A stretch of 64,000 nt of DNA from Paenalcaligenes sp052103955 (lineage in GTDB: Bacteria; Pseudomonadota; Gammaproteobacteria; Burkholderiales; Burkholderiaceae_B), in NCBI GenBank assembly GCA_052103955.1, contig JBQELO010000001.1, forward strand, positions 62,001 to 126,000. The letters are read 5' to 3'. Position 1 is the first letter of the stretch. Every line of letters begins with the position of its first letter. The notes under the pieces were generated by a model, which was not told the origin of the DNA, did not search any database, and saw nothing but the letters and a program-made list of their open reading frames with translations. Below are positions 8,319-16,464 of this stretch, one piece after another. Both the position numbers and the translations under genes were made by a program.

Positions 8319-9809
8319 TTAGTGCTGGGAAGCCAGCTGTTGTGTCGCTGGAGCGTCCTGCGGGGTGACCAGTCTAGGCCCTGTTTCAGCAGTGGGTGCA
8401 ACCGTAGCTGGTGCACTGCTTTCTTGTTTACGACGCTCTGGACGAGTGATCCCATTGAAGAACAAATTCAATGCAATTGCGGATACCGCCGCCAACAAAA
8501 TACCGCTGTGCAACAACGGAGCCAACACGCTAGGCATTTTATCCAGCAAGTGCTCAGCCACCAGAGGAATCATGCCCATGCCTAAGCTAATCGCCACAAT
8601 ATAAGCGTTGTAGCGGTTGCTGTTCAGGTCAGCGGACATCAGGATTTTGATACCTGTGGAAGCGACCATACCAAACATCACAATCCCTGCACCGCCCAAT
8701 ACGTAGTTAGGGATAGAAGCCACGATGAATGCCAGCTTGGGAAATAAGCCCAACGTGATCAGAAATACACCACCCATCACACATACCCAACGACTGCGTA
8801 CACCGGTCACACTCACCAAACCCACATTTTGCGAGAACGAGCTGTGTGGGAAGGTATTCATAATGCCGCCTATCAAGGTACCCAGACCGTCGGTAGACAA
8901 ACCACGCACCAAGTCTTCACGGCTAGGAGGACGACCACAAATGGAGCCCAGCGCTAGGAACATACCCAGCGATTCCACCATAATCACCACCATAATCAAC
9001 GACAGAATCGCTGCTGCACCCAACAAGCTCCAGCTCAGTGTAGGTACGCCAAACGCAAAAGGCTTCACAATGGCTATCCAGCTTGCATCGCCCAAACCGT
9101 CAAAGTTAATGCGGCCTTGGACTAAAGCAATAAAGAAACCTGCCAGCAAACCAATCAATACGGCAACATTAGACAAGAAGCCTTTAGCAAACTTGGTAAT
9201 ACCCAAAATAATCAGCAACACCAGCAACGCTGTACCCAAGTTCTGCATGGAACCGTATTCAGGGTTAGCAATCATTTGGCCCGTCACTTGATCTAGGATT
9301 TGCGGCTTACCGCCCCCTACCCATTCCAAGCCTACACGCATCAAGGTAATACCAATCACCGTAATGATGATGCCAGTTACCACAGGCGGGAATAGCCCCA
9401 TCATGCGACTAAACACAGGGGCAATCAAAATACTAAAAATACCGGCCAAAATCGTGGCCCCGAAGATCCCCGTCAACCCTAGATTGGGGTCTAAACCAAT
9501 GGCAATCATGGGGCTCACCGCCGCGAACGACACACCCATCATCACTGGTAGCTTGATACCAAACACGCCTACCCCGCGTGCTTGAATAATCGTAATCAGA
9601 CCACAGCACAGCAAGTCTGCATTAATCAACAAAGCAATCTGCTCTTTGGTCAGACCTAGTGCCGCACCAATAATCAATGGCACTGCCACCGCACCGGCGT
9701 ACATGACCATTACGTGTTGAATGCCCAGCGTAGCCAGACTACCCAACGGCAGTCGTTCATCTACACCACCACAGTCAACAGGCTGATTTTTCTCTGTTTG
9801 AGCTGACAT
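8319..9809 (-). CDS. NCS2-family purine (xanthine/urate-type) permease
   Basis: 496 residues with about 12-14 membrane spans. The N-terminal block, with QHVMVMYAGAVAVPLIIG and the INADLLCCG segment, matches the XanP/UacT branch of nucleobase:cation symporters. The family signature appears as SQNVGLVSVTGVRSR. These proteins import xanthine, urate or related purines with protons across the inner membrane. Start: ATG with AAAGGAGA 6 nt upstream. The hydrophilic C-terminal tail (about 40 residues) is unremarkable. It pairs with the Tsx-like outer membrane gene. Uracil is a less likely substrate on this motif set. Confidence 0.85.
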   Translation of the reverse strand: MSAQTEKNQPVDCGGVDERLPLGSLATLGIQHVMVMYAGAVAVPLIIGAALGLTKEQIALLINADLLCCGLITIIQARGVGVFGIKLPVMMGVSFAAVSPMIAIGLDPNLGLTGIFGATILAGIFSILIAPVFSRMMGLFPPVVTGIIITVIGITLMRVGLEWVGGGKPQILDQVTGQMIANPEYGSMQNLGTALLVLLIILGITKFAKGFLSNVAVLIGLLAGFFIALVQGRINFDGLGDASWIAIVKPFAFGVPTLSWSLLGAAAILSLIMVVIMVESLGMFLALGSICGRPPSREDLVRGLSTDGLGTLIGGIMNTFPHSSFSQNVGLVSVTGVRSRWVCVMGGVFLITLGLFPKLAFIVASIPNYVLGGAGIVMFGMVASTGIKILMSADLNSNRYNAYIVAISLGMGMIPLVAEHLLDKMPSVLAPLLHSGILLAAVSAIALNLFFNGITRPERRKQESSAPATVAPTAETGPRLVTPQDAPATQQLASQH

Positions 9810-10280
9810 CTAGGGTCTCCTTTTAATATACGTTTCGTACTCTCAGCAAATCCAGGAATGGCCTATTGCAGTCAAACAGGTCTAGAGAGTCGTTCAGGCT
9901 ACGGGGCTTATTATGTTGTCCCTTATGGTTGAGATGACCGCAACCACAGCCTGCACATGCTGCGACGTCTAGCAGCACACGTATAAAGTTAAAGGAAGGG
10001 GGATATCACCGAAAGGTGGTACGGTTTGATAAGTGGAATATGCAAACGCTTATAGCCTGTGGGCGTTTTCTTGCATTTGCTGATAAAGCCGATGAAATGG
10101 GGCTTAGCGTAGGGTGACCGTGATGTATACACCACGGTTTTTTGCATTTTTTAGCCCTTAGGGGTATTGCCCATCTAGTAGGTGCAAAAAAACTGTGCTA
10201 TTGGACCTGCGCATAAAACATCAGCACCGTAGCCTGACCTCCTTATCAGGCTATCTCCCTTACGTTGAATTGGCGCAGGC
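9810..10280. other. 471-bp non-coding region upstream of the permease, with stem-loops
   Basis: No ORF above background. It should contain the NCS2 promoter and leader (minus strand). On the plus strand there is a run of potential stems: CACC-GAAA-GGTG (10008-10019), AACGC/GCGTT around 10045-10067, AAGCC/GGCTT around 10086-10105, then a terminator at 10117-10143. That pattern suggests a structured transcript on the plus strand. A second inverted repeat, AGCCTGA/TCAGGCT (about 10231-10252), follows the stop of the rhtA-like gene. I could not match any known riboswitch or sRNA family. Confidence 0.35.
10117..10143 (+). terminator. Rho-independent terminator with no upstream plus-strand gene
   Basis: ACCGTG (10117-10122) pairs with CACGGT (10133-10138), followed immediately by six Ts and another T-rich run. 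It is oriented on the plus strand, where no coding gene lies upstream for nearly 3 kb, so it may end a small non-coding RNA. Confidence 0.5.
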
Positions 10281-11156
10281 TTAACGCCTAGAGCTCATGG
10301 CCGCTCCGGCTGAGGCGAGAATCACAGCAGCAATGCCTAGCCACTGTAAACCTTGTAATTGTTCATGCAAAAAGAGCAGACCAAATAACGCGGCAAAGGC
10401 GGGTTCTAAACTTAGCATCATGCCAAACACACTCGCAGGCATACGCGTTAAAGCCATCACCTCTAAGGTAAATGGAATGGCAGTAGACAGCACACCCACC
10501 GCCAACGCTACCGGGATCAACGACGTATTTAGCAGCGCTGAACCTGCCGTCCCTATACCTACTGGCAGCACCACCAAGGTTGCAATTAAGGTGCCCCATG
10601 CTGCCGTCGAGGTGCCATAGGCAGAGCCCGCTTTTTTACCAAACACAATATACAGTGCCCAACAGCCCCCCGCTGCTAACGCGAACAACATACCAATGGG
10701 GTCTAGATCTACACCGCTGACACTAGGCAACAATAAAATCAAACCGCCGGCAGCAATGATGACCCAGACAATATCACGTACACGTCTAGAGCCTGCCAGC
10801 GCCACAATCAACGGCCCTAAAAACTCTAGCGATACAGCAATGCCCAACGGAATAGTAGACAGCGAGGTATAGAACAACATGTTCATCATGCCTAGGGACA
10901 CGCCATACGCCAGCAGAGCCTTAAACTGCCCTCTACCCGACACCGGCGTGCGCCACGGTCGTAGTACCAGCATCATTAACATCGCGCCCACAGCCAAACG
11001 CAAGGTGGTAGTGCCCAACGCACCCACCATAGGAAACATGCTTTTCGCCAGCGTTGCCCCAAACTGTAGCGAAGCCATCGCCACCAACAACACACCTATC
11101 GCAAATAAAGGCACCGACACAGGCGATGCAGTAGTGTTTTTCAACGCAAAAACCAT
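10281..11156 (-). CDS. rhtA: RhtA-like DMT exporter (EamA family)
   Basis: 291 residues with ten hydrophobic segments and two EamA repeats. It closely follows the pattern of E. coli RhtA, the threonine/homoserine exporter: VLLVAMASLQFGATLAKSMF, then TTLRLAVGAM, YGVSLGMMN and SLEFLGPLIVALAGSRR. It should sit in the inner membrane and export small amino acids or homoserine. ATG 11156 is preferred to the TTG one codon upstream. The gene is 77 bp downstream of the BenE-like gene in the same direction and may be co-transcribed. The exact substrate is inferred from similarity. Confidence 0.8.
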   Translation of the reverse strand: MVFALKNTTASPVSVPLFAIGVLLVAMASLQFGATLAKSMFPMVGALGTTTLRLAVGAMLMMLVLRPWRTPVSGRGQFKALLAYGVSLGMMNMLFYTSLSTIPLGIAVSLEFLGPLIVALAGSRRVRDIVWVIIAAGGLILLLPSVSGVDLDPIGMLFALAAGGCWALYIVFGKKAGSAYGTSTAAWGTLIATLVVLPVGIGTAGSALLNTSLIPVALAVGVLSTAIPFTLEVMALTRMPASVFGMMLSLEPAFAALFGLLFLHEQLQGLQWLGIAAVILASAGAAMSSRR

Positions 11157-11233
11157 CAAAGAAATCTAAATAATATTGTGCGTACGTGCACAACCCCGGT
11201 ATCTGTACAAAACGGTAGCGCTACTGTTGCCGA

Positions 11234-12409
11234 CTAAGGAGTGGTGCGCTTGGTCACCCGCCCTACCCGCAATACCCAGTATGCAATCAAGCCTATCACC
11301 ACACCCCAAAATGCCGAACCTAGACCACCTAGCGACATGCCTGACGCCGTCACTAAAAAGGTAATCACCGAGGGTTCTATATAGCTTAGATCATCCGCCA
11401 ACAACCGTATGTTGGCCACAATCGCCCCTATTAACGCTAGGCCTGCCAACGCGGCTACCAACGCCGCCGGAATCGCATTAAAGATCAGCACAATACTACC
11501 TGCCAAGGTGCCGCCAATTAAATAGATCACGCCATTGGCAATACCCGCCACATAGCGTTTTTCGGGGTCGGCATGGCTTTCTTTTCCCGTACATAACGCG
11601 GCAGTAATCGCGGCCAAGACCACCGTAATACCACCAAAAAATGCCACCACCATCGACGCCAAGCCGGTACCGGTTACCACCGCACGCGACGGCATGTTGT
11701 AGCCCGCCAAACGCATGACCACCATACCGGGCAAAAACTGCCCCGTCAGGCTTACCACTACCAATGGTATGGTGAAACTGAAAAACACTTTCAGTGAAAA
11801 CTCGGGCATAGTGAAAATGGGGGTCCCCCATTGCAAACTTAAGGTATCTAGCTGCGTATGGCCTTGCAGGTATGCCATCGTAAAACCCGTAATCGCCACC
11901 AAGATGACGGTATAGCTAGGCCACAACCGTTTGCTAACTAAGTACACGCCTAACATAGCAAACACCACCGATGGCAATTCCATGCTGGCCTGAAAAGCTT
12001 GCACCCCAAACTGGAACAAAATCCCTGCCATCATGGCCGCAGCAATCCCTTTGGGGATGTAGTGCACTATGCGCTCGAAGTAGCCGCTCACGCCAATCAC
12101 AGCCGTGATCAAGGCCGCACTAAAGTAGGCCCCCACCACTTCTGCCATCGAAATCTCGGGAAACAGGTTAATCAGCAATGCCGTGCCGGGTGCTGTCCAT
12201 GCCGTAATCACCGGCATACGCAACCACAAACTTAGAGCTAAACCGCTTACCCCAGCGCCAATGGAAATTGCCCAAATCCACGAGCTCAACATTTCTTGCG
12301 AGAAGCCACCGACCTTTGCCGCCTGTATAAAAATAACCAGCGGCCCGCAATAGGAAATCAGCACAGCCAAAAAGCCGGCTACCCATGCCGACAACGACCA
12401 ATTCTTCAT
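11234..12409 (-). CDS. BenE-family benzoate/H+ symporter-like permease
   Basis: 391 residues from ATG 12409, the same length as typical BenE/YdcO proteins. The frame stays open 35 codons further upstream, but that part is hydrophilic and lacks a ribosome site. About 12 membrane spans; the N terminus MKNWSLSAWVAGFLAVLISY matches the family. BenE proteins import benzoate or related aromatic acids with protons. No benzoate catabolic genes lie nearby, so the substrate is uncertain. A short perfect palindrome about 115 bp upstream may be its operator. The gene precedes rhtA. Confidence 0.8.
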   Translation of the reverse strand: MKNWSLSAWVAGFLAVLISYCGPLVIFIQAAKVGGFSQEMLSSWIWAISIGAGVSGLALSLWLRMPVITAWTAPGTALLINLFPEISMAEVVGAYFSAALITAVIGVSGYFERIVHYIPKGIAAAMMAGILFQFGVQAFQASMELPSVVFAMLGVYLVSKRLWPSYTVILVAITGFTMAYLQGHTQLDTLSLQWGTPIFTMPEFSLKVFFSFTIPLVVVSLTGQFLPGMVVMRLAGYNMPSRAVVTGTGLASMVVAFFGGITVVLAAITAALCTGKESHADPEKRYVAGIANGVIYLIGGTLAGSIVLIFNAIPAALVAALAGLALIGAIVANIRLLADDLSYIEPSVITFLVTASGMSLGGLGSAFWGVVIGLIAYWVLRVGRVTKRTTP

Positions 12410-12521
12410 GTAACGTCTCTCTCTTTTATTCTCCGCCGTCAGTACTGTACACCCATCTTTTAGGCTTAGCGAAAACACGACATTTTGCGGATTTCTTTTG
12501 CGTCTTTCATGCATCTGGATA

Positions 12522-12537
12522 TAGACTACTTAGTCTA
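12522..12537. promoter_or_regulatory. Perfect 7+2+7 palindrome upstream of the BenE-like gene
   Basis: TAGACTA-CT-TAGTCTA is a perfect inverted repeat about 113 bp upstream of the permease start and 200 bp upstream of the divergent ABC exporter. The size and spacing suit an operator for a dimeric regulator such as a GntR- or MarR-type protein. No such regulator gene is adjacent. Confidence 0.4.
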
Positions 12538-12739
12538 ATTTCAATAATCCCTTTTTAGGGGCCTACTGAGCCCCTGCAGTCCGTACCCCCTCGCGGTATG
12601 TTTCCAGGCTGCCCATCTTTTCATCGTTTATGTCACCAGCCTGGCTAACCAGCTAGGTTGAAACCAACCATTTAAGCCATCACACAACTCGGTGATCGCT
12701 GCTGTTGAAAATTCCGTCTTACCCTTTCGGAGCGTTATA

Positions 12740-14572
12740 GTGTTACGTCGCTTTGAGGGTCTAGTTGACCCTTTTCCCCCAACGGAAAGTACCGTCCCCC
12801 CCAAGGGATTACTTCCGTTTCTTTGGTATTGCACGCAGGGTTCGCGCAAATACCTGGCCTTATTGGCCTTATTCAGTGCCAGCGTTTCTATTTTTGAAGC
12901 GTGGCTGTTTGCCTTCTTAGGTCAGGTCGTCGATTTATTGTCGGTATGGCAGGCCGGTGAACCCCTGTCTGGCAGTGAACAAACGGTGCTATGGAGCATA
13001 GGTGCTGTATTGGCCGGCAGCGTGTTGCTGGTTGCGCTGCATACCTTCGTTCAGCATCAAACCTTGGCCATCAACTTTCCCCTACGGCTGCGTTGGAACT
13101 TCCACCGCTTGATGCTGCGCCAAAGCATGTCCTTTTTCTCGGACGAGTTTGCGGGTCGCGTCACCACTAAGGTCATGCAAACCGCTTTAGCCGTACGAGA
13201 GGTGCTGTTTACCTTCATCGAGATCGTGCTGGGCATAGGGGTGTACTTCTTAACCATTCTGGCCTTGGCTGCGGGTTTTGATATACGCCTGATCATTCCA
13301 TTTGTGCTGTGGATCACCGCCTTCTGCTTAACCATGTGGTATTTCGTGCCGCGTTTAGGTGATGTAGGTGCCGAGCAAGCCCATGCCAGATCGTCCATGA
13401 CTGGCCGTATTACGGATGCCTATTCCAACATTACTACGGTCAAGCTGTTCTCGCACACCAAGCGTGAAGCCTTGTTTGCTCGTGCAGCAATGGAAGATTT
13501 TCAAGAAACTGGCTACAGGCAAATGCGCCTGATCAGTATGTTTGAAATCGTGAATCAAATCCTGGTTGCGGCCTTAATTGCCAGCGCCGGTGGTTACGCC
13601 TTGCTGCTCTGGCATAACGGTGAAATTGGTACGGGAGCCGTCGCAGCAGTCACCGCTATGGCCGTGCGTGTGAACGGTATGTCGCACTGGATTATGTGGC
13701 AAATGGCGTCCATGTTTGAAAACATTGGTACGGTGCAAGATGGTCTGGCCACGCTTACTCGTGCCGCTTCAGTACAAGACGCCCCCAACGCTACAACGCT
13801 AGACGTTAAACGTGGTGAAGTAGCCTTTGATCAGGTGAACTTTAACTACAACGGCGAGCGCCAAGTACTAGACAACCTGTCGTTAAACATTCAACCCGGT
13901 GAAAAAATCGGTTTGGTGGGACGATCTGGTGCTGGTAAGTCAACGCTGATTAATCTGTTGCTACGCTTTTACGATGTAGACAGTGGTCAAATACGCATTG
14001 ATAACCAAAATATCGCTACCGTTACGCAAGACAGTTTGCGCAGCGCTATCGGTATGGTGACCCAAGATACTTCCTTGCTGCACCGTTCCATACGCGACAA
14101 CATTGCCTACGGTCACCCTGACGCCACGGATGAAGACATACGCGCGGCAGCCATTCGTGCCCAAGCAGACGAATTCATTCAGCAGCTTAGTGATCAACAC
14201 GGCAAAACTGGCTACGACACCATGGTAGGTGAACGCGGTGTAAAACTGTCTGGTGGACAACGCCAGCGTATTGCCATTGCCCGCGTCATGCTGAAAAACG
14301 CCCCCATCCTATTACTGGACGAGGCCACCAGCGCGCTGGACTCTGAAGTGGAAATTGCCATTCAAGACAGCTTGAACGAAGTCATGGCAGGTAAAACGGT
14401 AATCGCCATTGCCCACCGTTTATCTACTATTGCGGCCATGGACCGACTGATCGTGATGGACCAAGGTCAGATCATCGAAGAAGGTAGCCATGCTGAACTG
14501 CTGAAACTAAATGGTGTATATGCCCGCTTGTGGCACCACCAAAGCGGTGGTTTCTTAGCGCAAGACGAGTAA
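12740..14572 (+). CDS. ABC exporter, fused membrane and ATPase domains
   Basis: 610 residues from the GTG at 12740, chosen because GGAG lies 7 nt upstream and the N terminus then reads VLRRFEGLVDPFPP, typical of this subfamily; an earlier GTG at 12692 would add 16 residues. Six membrane segments occupy about residues 35-320. The nucleotide-binding domain follows with Walker A GRSGAGKST, signature LSGGQRQR, Walker B ILLLDEATSALD and a switch His (IAIAHRLST). It works as a homodimer in the inner membrane. Similarity is to MsbA-like multidrug/lipid exporters; the substrate is unknown. A good terminator ends the transcript. Confidence 0.85.
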   Translation: MLRRFEGLVDPFPPTESTVPPKGLLPFLWYCTQGSRKYLALLALFSASVSIFEAWLFAFLGQVVDLLSVWQAGEPLSGSEQTVLWSIGAVLAGSVLLVALHTFVQHQTLAINFPLRLRWNFHRLMLRQSMSFFSDEFAGRVTTKVMQTALAVREVLFTFIEIVLGIGVYFLTILALAAGFDIRLIIPFVLWITAFCLTMWYFVPRLGDVGAEQAHARSSMTGRITDAYSNITTVKLFSHTKREALFARAAMEDFQETGYRQMRLISMFEIVNQILVAALIASAGGYALLLWHNGEIGTGAVAAVTAMAVRVNGMSHWIMWQMASMFENIGTVQDGLATLTRAASVQDAPNATTLDVKRGEVAFDQVNFNYNGERQVLDNLSLNIQPGEKIGLVGRSGAGKSTLINLLLRFYDVDSGQIRIDNQNIATVTQDSLRSAIGMVTQDTSLLHRSIRDNIAYGHPDATDEDIRAAAIRAQADEFIQQLSDQHGKTGYDTMVGERGVKLSGGQRQRIAIARVMLKNAPILLLDEATSALDSEVEIAIQDSLNEVMAGKTVIAIAHRLSTIAAMDRLIVMDQGQIIEEGSHAELLKLNGVYARLWHHQSGGFLAQDE

Positions 14573-14582
14573 GTAGTGGTAC

Positions 14583-14612
14583 AAAAAGGCCCCATTGCTG
14601 GGGCCTTTTTTT
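14583..14612 (+). terminator. Rho-independent terminator of the ABC exporter gene
   Basis: GGCCCC (14588-14593), loop ATTGCT, GGGGCC (14600-14605), then seven Ts, with a matching A run before the stem. It marks the left boundary of the AT-rich defence cassette. Confidence 0.9.
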
Positions 14613-14665
14613 ATGGTGATTTACCGTACTAGAACTCAATTTCCTAGTTAATCACAATCTAAAAA

Positions 14666-14694
14666 GTAACAAAAAAAACATCAGAACTTATAAT
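14666..14694 (+). promoter_or_regulatory. Candidate promoter of the Kongming-like cassette
   Basis: GTAACA (14666-14671), a 17-bp spacer and a perfect TATAAT (14689-14694). The predicted leader to the first start codon is about 160 nt, AT-rich and without an obvious ORF. The -10 is convincing; the -35 matches four of six consensus bases. Confidence 0.5.
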
Positions 14695-14863
14695 GCCTAT
14701 AGGATGTTAGGAAGATCCAGGCCCTACAGAACTCATCTGAAGGGTAAAAAATTTCGTTTCCTAACTAAAACCCTTGTAGCTCAAGTTTAATAAATATAAA
14801 AAACCACTACCTAATTTTTATTAATTCAGATATTTCCGATTAAATAACAAAAAGAGTTAATGA

Positions 14864-15907
14864 TTGACCACACTACAAATTTCACCCATCTTAGGCATAT
14901 CAAATGAGCTCAGTAATGATCAGGAAAACTATAGAGACAACATAACTGGATTACCTAAAGGTGAACTTCACGTACATATAAATGGTGCAATTCCAGCATC
15001 CATCATCCAAAAAATATTAAATGATGAAGCAACATCCTTGCCGCCTGAATTTTTATTCGAACGAGATATGGTTAGAAAATCACCATGTCACTCGTTGGCA
15101 GACTACCTGATTCCTTGGCGAATATTACGCCTATTTCCAAAAACGTATCAGAATCTAGAACTCCTCACACTTGCTGTTACTGAGAGCCTAGCGAAAAACA
15201 ATGTGCGTTTTGTTGAACTTAGGAGTAGCGTGTTATACCTTGCACATCTTCAAAACTGCTCTCCGGCACAGGCACTGGAGCGCCTAATTACCTCTACAGA
15301 AAAAGCCGCTCAACACTATGGTATTCGACGCGGTTTAATTCTAACTGTGACGCGTCATAACCAAAGCGCAGCTCATCTATCTACACTCCTGCAAGCCTAT
15401 AAAGATCTCGGTGAGCCAAAGGAGGTGGTTGGACTGGACTTGGCTGGAGACGAAGATATAGCTTACCCCGCTGAACTACCCTCACTTTTCTGTAAAGCAA
15501 AGGACCAATTCGGTCTTGGGGTCACTATCCACGCAGGAGAGACTGGCCATATTGAAAATATCCGTACAGCGGTAGAACTATTTAATGCAGATCGAATCGG
15601 TCACGGTACTGCTGCGGGACAAGATGCTAGCATAATGGAGCTGCTTGCTAAAAAACAGATTTGCGTTGAAGTGTGCCCCATAAGTAATAGACTTACCCGA
15701 GCAGTTCCTCAAGGTAAAGCCCACCCACTTCCGCTATTTCTACAATACGGCGTACCGTTTGTGATTTGCTCAGACAATCCAGAAATCCATCAGCAAGGTT
15801 TGATAAATGATTATATGGCAGCCCTGGATGAGGGGCTTTCCCTCTATGATATCGAACAACAATATCAAATATCTAAAAACCACTCTTTTATAAAGGGACT
15901 AGATTGA
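14864..15907 (+). CDS. komA: Adenosine deaminase-like protein, Kongming KomA candidate
   Basis: 347 residues. The metal and catalytic motifs of adenosine deaminases are present: HVH (H36, H38), GLDLAGDE near 190, THAGE-type IHAGETGH (H223, E226), RIGHG (H247), EVCPISN near 269 and CSDNP (D304). Two positions usually Asp are Asn: N40 in HINGA and N305 in SDNP. The first contacts the ribose 5' side in adenosine deaminase, so Asn could tolerate a 5'-phosphate. In the Kongming anti-phage system this subunit deaminates dAMP. The only in-frame start is TTG 14864, directly after an in-frame TGA, with AAAGAG upstream; an out-of-frame ATG overlaps it. The stop overlaps the next start. RADAR's deaminase is the alternative, but its ATPase partner is absent. 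Confidence 0.75.
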   Translation: MTTLQISPILGISNELSNDQENYRDNITGLPKGELHVHINGAIPASIIQKILNDEATSLPPEFLFERDMVRKSPCHSLADYLIPWRILRLFPKTYQNLELLTLAVTESLAKNNVRFVELRSSVLYLAHLQNCSPAQALERLITSTEKAAQHYGIRRGLILTVTRHNQSAAHLSTLLQAYKDLGEPKEVVGLDLAGDEDIAYPAELPSLFCKAKDQFGLGVTIHAGETGHIENIRTAVELFNADRIGHGTAAGQDASIMELLAKKQICVEVCPISNRLTRAVPQGKAHPLPLFLQYGVPFVICSDNPEIHQQGLINDYMAALDEGLSLYDIEQQYQISKNHSFIKGLD

Positions 15908-16464
15908 AAATTCGTTTTATGTCAGGTAACGAACACAAAATTACCGAAGCTCGACGCATTCTCACCCCTGAGGGAATAGAGATCATACCAGTGTCAAAAA
16001 AAATTGAAGAACTACAAACTGAAGATGTAGAAGCCTTAGTACGAGATAAATTAAGAAAAGCTTTCCAAGCTATTGGTCGCCCGTTATTTGTTGAACACAC
16101 AGGACTATATTTAAGTGGTCTCAATGGGCTTCCTGCCGGCTTAACACAAATTTTCTGGGACAAGTTAGAGGCAGATCGTTTCGCTAGCTTGGTTGCCAGT
16201 CTAGGGGATTCCAAGGTCACTGCAAAAACAGTCTTAGGATACTGTGACGGAAGAGAGATGTACTTATTTGAAGGAGCAATCGAAGGAGTAGTACCTAAAA
16301 CCCCATTAGGACCAACAGCTTTCCAATGGGACTGTGTATTCATTCCTAAGGGGTATGCAGAAACCTTTGCTCAAATGGGCACAAAAAAAGACGAAATTTC
16401 CATGCGCCGTAAGGCATTAGACCTGTTTGCACAGCATCTAAAGACAACAAGGAATAAGAAATGA
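15904..16464 (+). CDS. komB: HAM1/ITPase-like protein with altered active site, KomB candidate
   Basis: 186 residues with a HAM1 (non-canonical purine NTP pyrophosphatase) fold: N-terminal SGNEHKITEA (positions 7-16), then LFVEHTGLYL (61-70), AFQWDCVF (139-146) and ISMRRKAL (165-172). In active RdgB/ITPA enzymes the second motif has Asp where H65 stands, the third reads FG[YW]DP, and the last is SHR. Here those are His, FQWDC and SMR. The pocket may bind inosine-type nucleotides without hydrolysing them, as expected of the dITP-sensing subunit of Kongming. Start TTG 15904 overlaps the upstream stop; ATG 15919 is the alternative. The stop overlaps the next ATG. Confidence 0.75.
   Translation: MKIRFMSGNEHKITEARRILTPEGIEIIPVSKKIEELQTEDVEALVRDKLRKAFQAIGRPLFVEHTGLYLSGLNGLPAGLTQIFWDKLEADRFASLVASLGDSKVTAKTVLGYCDGREMYLFEGAIEGVVPKTPLGPTAFQWDCVFIPKGYAETFAQMGTKKDEISMRRKALDLFAQHLKTTRNKK

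Noticed and set aside
9810..10150. Purine or guanidine riboswitch in the permease leader
   Set aside because: I could not match the conserved cores of those riboswitches on either strand.
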